DNA from: Phoronis australis
Taxonomy: Eukaryota; Phoronida; Phoronidae
Direction of reading: 5' to 3'
Assembly: GCA_002633005.1 (NCBI GenBank)
Contig: NMRA01000575.1
Location: forward strand, 102,610 to 166,609
Length of the DNA stretch: 64,000 nt
Shown piece after piece: positions 24,001-36,000 of the stretch (position 1 is the stretch's first letter; every line of letters begins with the position of its first letter). A program made the position numbers and the translations under genes. A model generated the notes under the pieces. The model ran no database searches. It was given only the letters and a program-made list of their open reading frames with translations, and was not told where the DNA came from.

Positions 24001-27000
24001 CAGTTTCTGTGCGCTCGTAGACCCTCTGGTGTGCTGGGTAAATTTGGCATGTCTAAAAATAATTTCTATTTCGTTTTCATTGTACACAAGCATGAAAAAC
24101 TGACATTATTACAAACTGCGAATAATTATAACTTATTACCTGGGTGTTTCTCCAGGAACGTTGGTCCTATCTTCCTGCTGTCTAGACTGCCGAGGAATCT
24201 GTATAGCGGATCCAATGTTTTTTTGCTTGTCTTAGAACCATTCTACCCAGACATCTTCGACGTTTGTTCCCAACGCTTGCACTTCGTCAACTGTTGTGTC
24301 AATGAGCTTGTCCACCTCTACAATGCAGCATCTCGTTTCGTAGCTCAGTTAGCACTAAGCCACCTGAGGTTACCAAGTCCATTCAAAACGGGCTTACAGC
24401 ATGCGCAACTAAATTTGTTCCGTTCATCATGGACTACTTCAAACCTTGACGATGTATCCCAGGACCCATTTGCATCTCTTGCAGTTTTCAAAATAAACGT
24501 CCCAATGTGTGAACGCTTGAAACCCGAAGTACTAACATCAAATAAATGACCATGGGTATGGGCGTTTCGTCGGGTGGGCCTTTCTGCGGAAATTCCCAGT
24601 ATAGAAAACCTCAGTGGAGCTTATTGCAGGTAGAAAGACGGTAGGTGTTCAGGTCGGCACTAGGGCTCCTTAGAAGGCCCATTGAACATCGCACGAGTCC
24701 CGCAAGACTTTGTTGTGAAAATACAGCCTCCCCGCAATTTCTGGTACTGTACACTGTTCGCGAATGCTGTCACTTTGTTAATGTGAGTGCCCCTTGGTCA
24801 TTCCTTGTATAGTCATAACTCGTTAGAGAGCCATGATCTTCAAACAGACTCGCGACCAGACAACGGCGCCACAATAGCAATTCTTCGGAAAACGAGTTTT
24901 ATTTTTCAAAAGTATTACATGTACATGTACACTGTATGATATTGCGCAAGACAATTTTACAATACACCAGTCAAATTCGAGTTACAAACGTGTGGGGTGT
25001 AATAGGGTGACACGGCATGACAGATGAGGTAAAAACGTTGCCCGTCAATTCGCCTGAATATCAGGGTTGCGGCACCACAGTATTTCCCTAATCAAATCAA
25101 AACATATCTTAGAGTAAAGAAACTAGTTACCTAAAGAAATCAGCTATAGAGCTGCTCTTTCAGCGGTGGATTCATCTAAAATGCATGGCTACTTCAGAAG
25201 TGTCGTCGGAAGCGCGTGCACAATTGATCTCCGGGGTTTTGCCGATGAGTCACAAAGACTCGAAACGCGTTGATTTTTGATTGTCATAACAGCAATTCAC
25301 AATGCCAAAAATATATTTTCAGAGTGAACCCCCCCTCAATTTTTCCAAGTTGGTTTACTCAGGGTTTACACACGCTGGCGGTGCCGTTTTTTGTTTTGCT
25401 GGAGACGTTTTTGTTTTGCTGGAGATGTTTTTGTTTGTTTTTTTTTTTAATTTTTGGGTCCTGGCCCGAGGGGGGGTTTAAGCCCCCTGTACCCCCCGTA
25501 GATCCGCCACTGCAACTTGTTGCTATGTAACTTCATTGTGAAACCTTTTGCCCTAATGTCTGGAACTCGTTTGGAAGTTGAAGACATTCGTATCAATGAA
25601 CATAAGAATCAGAGTAGCTGCTTCTCTACATACAGTCAGTTTCGGTGGCTCCTGGTTTGAAGTACCTTCAACCGCTGGATACCGCTTAAGTGAAGCTGGT
25701 TCAGAAAATCACGAACCACTAAATCCACTAAATACATAGGCGGATTTAGGGGGGCGAGGGCCCGGGCCTTCCCCCCCCCCCCTTTGTATGCCGCAAGCAA
25801 AATGAAACATCAATAGCGCCTGGCGTGACTTAACATTGAGTTCACTAACTATAGTAACTAGGACCGGTAGCGGAGAATAGGGGAGGACTCCTCCCCCAGA
25901 TTGCGGTGGAACGGAATCGCGTTCTTGTTTTATTTGTTTTCTCCACCGGTAGATTTTCCGAAGAGAATGTTCACATTCCCGGCTCCCGCAACTTTCGGGC
26001 CGCCTGTCCACTATACAATTGCCCAATTCCCCGAGGCAACATTTCGGCCCCCCTTATGGTATCCTAGATCCGCCATTGATAATGAATAATTCAATTCTAG
26101 GAATGCAGTGCACCCCTGGATATTATCGAGTAGTGACGTAACATCGCCTCTGTGGGTACTCACTACTGCAACCCGTTCAATGAAGACATTATGTATTTTA
26201 ATCACTCATGTAGTTCCTATTTGCAGATATGATAAGGCTTGGAACTGCAAGAAATTTGTGTCGGAGCGAAAGTTTGGTCAGTAACCGAATTTGGCTATTT
26301 CATAAATCTGAAGTCCTTTCATATGAATGTTATGTCTTTATTGTTGCTAGATTAATATATCGTTCATGTAATCCGTAAATGAAGCATGAATAATGAGTAT
26401 TCTTTTAAACTTACCATTATGCTACTAGTAGCGTTCTATAATAGTTTGCACCTGTCGTTCATTGATATTTTGTACAATATACCCGGATGTCTAATCAGTG
26501 GTTGCAATATATTTCAGAACCACTTTACCGTCTCAGTACGCTTTCTTCAATGGGATCTGGAACTGTCCGCGTGTACGGCGGAATTAACGTTGACCTGACT
26601 CATGACGTCATATCCGCCAGTGTGTATGACACTACAACATCTTCACCACCAACGGAAGTACTCTCCAGCGATGCTGTAGAATTTAAAGAGTATCGCATAC
26701 ACACTGGTGTCAATGTGTTCACGACTACTGGAAACAAAAAAAACTTGTATTCCAAAATCGTGAATATTAATTACGGTAACTACTCAGACTTAGCAAAACT
26801 GATCTTTCCAATGATCACTTTCCGAGCTTTAGAATTATGCACCCGAGCTGTTAGATACTTCCATTTTTTACTTTTAGCCACCAACATAAAGGTCTATGTC
26901 GCTTTTCTGCTATCATGCCTTTGGGAACACCGTCTTATTCGAGCAGATATTATTTAAACCTATTTGATGCGAGCTAATTGAATCTCATGCGATTCGATTT

Positions 27001-30000
27001 TTGGAAAGGGCAAGCCTGCACCTTTTCCATTTACAACACAAGGCAAAACCTTCTTGTACATCAATATGCTACTTTTTTAAGCTGTCGCCTCTTACTTACT
27101 GCATATCATTGTGTTTTTCGATCAAGAACAAACAGCTGCTACTGTGGTTGATGTCACTATACCAGTTGGTTGTTCCTCGAGGGAAATTGTTGAACAGATT
27201 ACACAAATATTTTATTTTTTTTGACAAATTTAGGGGAATCGACATCAATTTGACATGATTTATCGTTTACTTGAGTTAAACTTCTCTTTTATGTGTTTTG
27301 GCTGTTGCTACTACAAACGTACAAAACTGTGAGGTTTCACCGATCAAGCGTTACATGCGCGTGTATGCAATGGCTTCTGTGGCAAAATGGAAAATTTACA
27401 TGGTTTTCTGGAAAGTCACTTGTAGATAAATTCATCATTAGAATCCTTTAAAAGCGATTAATTTTGTTGTAAGGTATGAGATTTAGGTTTTACGGTTTTA
27501 TTTATCTTTCCTGGTTAACATATTCCTTAAGCTGGAGTATGTAATTGTTTCTGGGTTTTGAATACTTCTTGCTTCGGCTCTTACCTATTGTCTTCAATGT
27601 ATAAGTTCATGTCGCGCGCTACTATGAAAAGCCAAATAAACAAAAATCGCAGCAAAGTCAACGTCTTTTCAAATTACATATAAACAGTCTGATACTTGGA
27701 AAAATCCCATTCGATCAAGCAACTGGTGTTTTACGGTTTTTGGCAAACTGTGACGAGCCAAATATTTTTACCAACGTTACAGTCTCCAGTTGCTTTTATG
27801 CTCTCCAATCCCTGTGGTCAGCGAAGTCATTAATGAGTTCTTGGGGCTACTATTTCCAATTAGGTAAAATCACACTCTCTGGGGCTGATCAGTCGTCAAC
27901 ACTTAGACTTGTAAATTCTTCATCGTTGAACTGGACTGCTGACGCTGGGAAGGCCATTGACGACAACAAGTCTACAGACTTTATAAACGGAAGGTCGTGC
28001 TCTCATACTTTGAAGAGAAACAACCTGCAAAATCCGTGGTTGAGGGTTGCGCTAAGTAGAATGCACACTGTTCACGGCATTGAGGTGACGAGCAGAAATG
28101 GTTCACGTGAGTCTCTGTGATTGTTATTCTGTTGTTTCGTTACACCCAAACTAGAAGCAACATCTATTACATGAACACTTGCTCATATACTGGGTGTACC
28201 AAAATTTTCTCAAACGTGAGGCAGTACTCTTCAGTGGAACTTAAACTAGTCTATTAGCTCATTACTGGGAGTAGATATGAACTTCATTGTTGAATTGACT
28301 GCAGTCGCATAATAGAAAATCCCTTGATTACGCAGCGGTTCTTGAATTCCCCGTATTTACTCACGACACTGCGACATCCGCCAAGGGCCTTGTTTTCGCG
28401 CCATTGGAGTTTCACATGTTATTTGTTGGTGCATTGTTCGTCTAAATTAGTTGTATTCGACTTTTTAATAGTAGCCAACTTTGCTGCGGGATGCAACTCC
28501 GACTGCAGAATGTTGCATAAATTTGAAAAGTATCCGAGGATTCGATATTTTCCTTCTTGGTTCCTGGTATCAGCTCGATATTTTTGAAACGAGCCCAAAG
28601 TAACAACGCATTTTAATATCGCCTAGACAAAAGAGACAGGATTGCCCTATTGGACTCTCATCTACTTATATGCTGCATGCAAGGATGGATGCTGTTAAGT
28701 ACTTCTTTAACGAATCCACTACATGTATTGTGGTTTGCCGATATTTTTCTAATTTCGATAAAGAACTCAAATGTCAATGTCTTTAAAACGTAAGCAAATG
28801 CATTGCATGAGGGGTAGACTGGGAGGAATCATGGGCGTCGTCAATGTAGGTACTAATTGCACGAATTCCAAGATATTACATTTTCAAGTACTCATTTGGG
28901 AGAATGTTAAATAGCAAATACATATTCCCTATCAAGTAAATTATGACTTGTGGTGTTTGCTCAGTAATTCCGTTCACCACGGTTTGAATGATAACTGCGC
29001 TTAATGTCGCCGTGTATCCAATCTTTAGGTGATTGCAAGAACACACAACAAGGAAAAGACTACATGGGAACGGTCAGCAAATCTAACGGTGGTAGCATAT
29101 GCAAAAAGTGGAACGACTCAAGGTGGCCTCATCTAAATGTGCTAGAAAATTATTGTCGGAATCCCGATGGCGAGCCAGGAGGACCGTGGTGTTTCCTCCG
29201 ATCTGGCCATTGGGGATATTGTGATGTGAGCCTGTGTTCAGGTATGGAATTGATTTGCTGCTGGTTAGTAGGGTGTCATCACGGGCTCAACTTTGTCACG
29301 TTTCTCATTTCCCTTGATCTCAGTTTAGAACTCTAGCCATGGTACGCCATCGCCTGCACGTTATCTATTTACATGTATTCTATTAGAGCTTGCGACACCG
29401 AGGTCAGCCGCGAGAGTTGGCTATGTGAATTTTAGGCAACCTGCTTGACTGAGTTTTGATCGAGTGTTGTCGTTATCAAATCAAGCCTAATTTCATTAAT
29501 TTATTTTCCTTTTGTCATTTTTGTCCAACAAGTGTAGCTCTTGGGGTAAGGAACTACACAACCAGAGCTTTTTCGGCAAAATTCGCTAGCAAAACCTGAA
29601 AATTACACTTGGTCATTTGTTTTTATACGCACCGACCTGTGGCCCAGGTTGGATGACCAAAATGGTCTGGCATCTGATATCTTTTCAGCTCGACAAACTA
29701 CAAGCCACGAGTTCTACAACAAGAAATATTGGGAGTTAAAATCTTGTTACAGTTAGATAAGAAGTGACATTTGGCTTCTGAGTGTTTGTAAAAAAGACCG
29801 AAAAGCGAATGCCAGCAAATTTCATGCATGAGCACAACGTCAGCAACGCAAGACGGAATTTGGCATTCCATGGATAGAGCGCTATGATTCAAGCGGCAAC
29901 ATGACGGCTGCGTTATGTTTTATACTCCTGTATTGGACAGACTATATTTATGTAATCTTCCACTAAAAACAGCAACACAATTAAGAGCAATGCTGGAAGG

Positions 30001-33000
30001 AGCACCTTTTAATGGACAACTTATTATAAGTTATACTATTTTGCTAAAAACCTTGTGCATTTGAAATCCTTTTGCCAGACAATGTAATTTTCATCCTAGT
30101 TAAAGATGTATTTGCATGCTTATAACTTATGCTAATGTATAGTGGGACATCAATGACAATGATATTTGAACACCATCAACGCTAATCAAAGTGCAAATAT
30201 ATTCACGGACAACTTGTCAATGTTAAAACAAATAATTCTGAAAATAAGTGACCTTTGCACTAAAGACGTACCTTGGAGGCTCACATAGCCTGCATCATGC
30301 AGTGTTATTTCACAATACCACGTCACGGCACTTACTGGATACGGTTGACTTATTTACAGCGCAGCATTTTTGACACACTATTCATTCTTTAAGAGAGTTT
30401 GCAATTTTCAACCTACTTCATATTTACATAGTCGCTATATGTTGTATTTCTAACTATTTTGACCGAGCAATCAGATAGATGAGGAATTAGCGTGCAAGTT
30501 CCACTTCAAAGGAAGGTGGCATGAAATAACCTGTCTGACATAGTAACGTCTTGCTGCTCAAAGGTGACAATTTCAAAGACTTTACAACAGAATAAATGGA
30601 TTTATTTTTTAATCATCCATTTCCGGATATTCAAAAAACCAAACAGTAGGAACACATGGACACGCATCAGTAAATATCGTCCATATACAGTGAGTTGGCT
30701 TACATGCACCCACGAACCACTATCCACCCAACTAGATTAACAGGCATAGGTAATTTATTTTCGAAAAATATATTACAAAGTCACTTAAAATATGAGATGG
30801 CATCACCAGAAACAAAAACGCAATTGTATAAACCTAGGTCTCACAGAGTCCCTGAGAGATTTCCAAGTCCGGGTCTCCAATTCAAGTGACACACCACCAG
30901 CGACCTCTACTGACGTTCTGTGTAAGCATTACACGGGCACCATCAGTGACTCCACCACTGCATACATAGACTGTGATCGTCCAGTCACTGGGAGATACCT
31001 GTACATCATCAAGAACGGCAACAGCAAATCAGAAACTCTGTCTTTGTGTGAAGTGGAGGTGTGGGGGAAACCAGCTAATGCAGGTACTGAAGTGGATAGA
31101 GTTTTTTTAATATACAGAGTTCAATCGAGCTCTGCCACAATTTACCAAATTAAACATCTTCACATGACTGCGTAGTCGAACCTTCATCGCAATAATATGC
31201 TGTTTGTTTGGTCAAAGATTCATCGCAGTTTAATTTGTACCAATATTTTTTTCATTTTGTAGCCTCAAGCACGCTTACTACAAGAGTAAGCGTGGGTGAT
31301 GGAGTGACGCTAACATTCGAGGGGATAGAGTCATCCGGTATCAAATGGCAGAAAGACGGCGCTGCGTTTTATAAAAGCGGCGACATAGATGGATGGAATG
31401 ACAAGCTGACTAACACAATTGACCCCGTAGAAGTGGGACATGGCGGAGTGTACACTATACACAGATCAACTGGAAACGTTCTAGGCATCATCCGCCTGGT
31501 CGTCAGAGGTTAGTAGGCCTAAGAGATATTCTTTTCGGCCTGGTTTTGTTAAATATTAAATGTGTGCCTGGCTTACGCGGACACGATGTAACAATGTCTG
31601 CTTTATTTTGTCGATGGCTGGGTTGCAAAAAGCGCTATTCATAATTCGCAAATCGTCATTTCATTCCAAGCCCTGTAATTTCTTCTCACCTGAATCAGGT
31701 TAAAGTTGATAGCAATAGGCTTCCGTGTTTTGAACTGAAAATTAGTTTCTTTACCGGAACAAGGGTTCGCACACGTAGGTGCTGAAAGCATGTTATAACC
31801 GGGCATAACTTGGCAACTGAAAGAAACTAAACTGGGCAAGTACGCGTTCTGAGTGAGCTATAGGTCATTGGCGTTAGACACTACGGGTATATCGCAGGCG
31901 TTTTCAGGATAGTCCACGTGGCAGAACTTGCTGATGGTATCCTGGTACTATAATATGCACATCTACCCATCATACAGTGGTTAAGCTTGTGTATTTATTA
32001 CACAAAACATACGGAGTCGTCTGTGCAATGCATTTTTCCAATACACGGAGTGTACGGAGTGCATCATTGAAAGGCGCACAGCTCATGAGCGCTCCCAGGG
32101 GCGAGTTGTTGGGGCTAGGGCCCTTGCATTTGGCGAAGTTAAAACAAAAACAAGGCAAAAGTCCACTAAATGCGCAGGAACAGCCAAAATTTGGCGAACG
32201 AACAAAAGTCATGGCTCTGAACGTACCCCGTGAAGAATCTTAGTGAAATGTGCATATTCTAAAAAAATCGAGCCTCCCATTCTTAAGGTTGGGTGCTCGC
32301 ATGCAGGTGTTGACAGATTACGTCAGGTCTGGCACTTTTTGGCAAATAACAACGATTACGTAATTTTTTGATATTACATGTGCATATGCAAATCACAAAG
32401 TAGGGCAAACTAGAAATCTAAACGCCTTACACTTTATCGCCTGCAAAACACTAAAACAACCAAACCCGCGCCAACCAAACGGAAGGACATGCAAACAACT
32501 TCTTCGGCGGCGAATAACATATCCATGTCCATTCCAACGGAGACGAACCCAAACTCAAGAAACACGGTGAGACTATCTGTGCTGTCTCAAGGACAAACCT
32601 GTACTCACGCGCTGTTAACTAAAACGTATTTCAACGTTTTGTGGAGTAGGCCTATATTTCAAACGAGTATACAACAAAAAGGGAATAAAAATGTGAAACT
32701 AAGTACATTCATGTTAACGTACCATCTTTCTAAAGTTGGGCCATTGGTAGCCGCTCCGTGACAAAGATAGCGCGCTCACAATGCGCTATTTCAGATCACG
32801 TTCTCTCGCCACTTTCTGTTTTAATGACTTCAGCCAGACCGGACTCGCGTGTAGGGCACATTTGATTATGGAAAATTCACTCAGCGACGTAGTAAAATTG
32901 TAGAATATGCGAAAAGTGCAAATTAAAATACTTCTATTGCCATAGGTCGTGGGTCATGGGTCGAGGGAGTTGTAGGTCGAAGGGGCTCGTGGGGTGTAGG

Positions 33001-36000
33001 GGGAGAGGAGGCTTTAGAACAATTCTTCCGTGTAAAAGTTATAACGATATGCATATTACGAAAAATCTTCCTGAAAACTTGTTTTTGTGGAAAACATATA
33101 CGGGACACATTCCTGTAATCGAAAACTAGCATTTAAAAACCATTTCAATACAAAACATTAAGCAGTTATAAAAAGTCAGAAGAATAACTGGGATACGACA
33201 AGTACGTTTGGAAACTCTGACTGTGGTTGCGGGACCTAGTGATAGATTTGTGTCGTTGCAGTATGCCCAAGTGGTAAATACGGCGTTGATTGCTCTGAGA
33301 AATGTCCACACTGTGAGAATGGAGGTATTTGTCACGACATCACAGGGGAGTGCATCTGTCCACCTGGGTTTATGGGGCACAGTTGTTCTACAGGTGAGAA
33401 CTTAATTTAGCTGTTGTTTGAGTTTATCCTACCAAAACATCGGTCGATCCATTTAAGTACTTAGTTAAAGAACGACTCATGCCAGATGATGTTGTATTGT
33501 AGTAGCAAGGTATTGTTTAACTTGCGTGATCCATGCGACGGGCGCATGGGACACTAACATTGTTTTCTTTTGTTGCTTCTTTGTTGGATATACAGTAACC
33601 ATACAGGTCGTATGGATGTCGTATCTTGGGCGCACATATGCCAGGTACCGATAAATACTTGTCAATATATTTATTATAAGAAAGAAAAACAGTGATAAAT
33701 GGATACGCCAATTTATCGACGTTCATCCAACGAGCTTGCGACCTATTTCTTGTGGAGAAGCAGGATTTTCTAGATATTATTCCCTTAAATCAAACTTTTT
33801 GCTACTCTGTGAAGTAATTCCAAACTGATTTTAATCATTTTAACATGGAGGCAGTTATTTATCACGAGAGATTTGCTCATAGTTTCTGAACTTGCCATTT
33901 ACATAGATACTGCTAAGACAGACCTAAGCATTTTAAAATGAAATACTCAACATTTCCCACAACGAATCTCATACAAAATTGTCACGTTCACGACTGGTAT
34001 TTCATGGCGCACTTTTAGGAGGAAAATGGCTCACTTTGAAATGAAATAAACTGTTGCATCACCGACATATTCCATATACATGTACTATTAGTAAAGCTTA
34101 GTGGGCAATTTAATGGCTATGAATGTAAAAAATGAGCTACGTGTACTAGCTCAATCACTGTCAACCATAGATACAGTTGTACTCAGATTTGACAGGACCA
34201 AGTCACCAATGAATACAGGCCAAGTCGATTGAACGACGCCATTGCCTGGAACTTCTTTTTAGTTAGTTCACAGACTTTGTTGTTTCAAAGCTAAACTCTA
34301 AAACCATCACGTTGAATGTTTAACAGCACCAAAGTTGACAAAAGCAAGGACCAAGCGACAATTGACTTTGCAATACTGAACTGTACATTATTTGCATACT
34401 TGAACTGTAGTTATTGGTGGCCAGGTGAATATCAAAATTACTAAAGCATTTACAAATGGATAAGGACATATAGTTACGCAACAAGCGTGCCACTTGTCAT
34501 GAAACATCTGGCCCTAATTGTTACCAATACGTTTAGATGGCGATTTTCGCCGAGTACTTCAATCGACATCAGTTAGTGTTATTATCAATTGCAAGCAGAA
34601 GCTGTTGTCAACAATATTCTCCCAAATGTCGAGAAATGTTCGTTATGATAGCACGTGCTTGCACAAGTCCCAATATATCCATGCCCTCGTCTTTTGTTGG
34701 CTTACCATCTGAAAATTGTCTGCCCAAAGGTTGTGGAGGTAATCGTTTTGGGAGTGATTGCCTATCCAATTGCTCCGAAGTGGACAGTGAGGACGGATGT
34801 CAAGGGAAATATGTGTGCACGATAGATCCATACGGGTGTTCCTGTGTTACTGGATTTAAAGGAATGAATTGCAGTGAAGGTATTCTTTTTCAAATACCAT
34901 TACGATATATTTCTGTGCAAGCCAACATACATGTATGTGACTGTTACTAAATTTGATAGTTATGGAATGACTGGGTATTTTACATTCGCCTCTTTATGGT
35001 CACGATAATAACAAGTGTTTTTAATTGCTGGTTATTTATGCCTAGTTACCACATACAGGTGCCACTTCCGTTATTTCAGTCGGACGGTACCGGTTACATA
35101 GAGACACTTAAATCTCGAGATGTTTAGCACAATTCTAGCCTCGTTTTCGTTCAGTGGAAATTTCTCGCTTTGTTGTTGGTATTGAGTGCATTAACTGTTT
35201 TCCTCCTTCCAATACCAGTGAAGTTTTGCTGTTGTGCTGCGGTCTGCAAAAAGTTGCATGGATCAACCTGAAAAGTATCCATGGATTCATTCATAAAACA
35301 TGCTGAAAGTGGAATGGATGAAATAATATCCCACCAGACATTAATCCGCGTATCGACCGAGACCACAGGTGGAGAATGATACGCAGAATAATGTCGTATG
35401 CCAATTGACGTAATTTTAATTTATCCCATACACTTAAGTTTCTTTTTTCTGACGTCATTTATATACTTCCTCCAGACTGTTCACGTGGCGGATCACAACA
35501 TTTAGCGTATGTACGTGCGCGTAGTGTCACAGTTTTACAGTAGTAAAAACAGTTTTAAATGAAACGAACCATTCCATGAGAATATCAAAAGATATCAAAA
35601 AATCACTGTAGGCGTCATCATCTAGTTTCAGATTCAACTTTGTGTATGTGATCATGGTGTGGCTCTGATACAAAAATCATCAATTTTGCACTTATTTGCC
35701 CCTTAGGTTTTACCCATAGACCCTCAAATGTTTGCGAAGAAAATGACACATAACCATCTACTAGGGAGATGGCATTATCCTCCCGTTTGCGGATGTATTT
35801 GAGGAATTTTGTTCCACCCAGTGGCCATTTTTACTGTTTTCGAGTCTGCCCCTCTATCAAACAAACCATCCATAGAATGATTGTGAAAATTGTCATATTT
35901 GTTCTTAGTGTGTAGAGAACGGTTGACGATAACCTTCCTACGACTTTGACTACTTTGGCGCCTCCTATTGGCACATTTGTTTTTTGTAGCGCTCATGGCT

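Noticed and set aside
24335-24405. tRNA-like string TCGTAGCTCAGTTAG, resembling an A box
   Set aside because: No acceptable B box (GGTTCRANTCC) or cloverleaf pairing follows; it lies within the 22.9-25.5 kb element and is likely chance.
23956-24549. 197-codon plus-strand open frame
   Set aside because: No domain, composition is not protein-like, and it lies in a non-autonomous-looking transposon. The minus strand has a competing 68-codon frame, also without a known domain.
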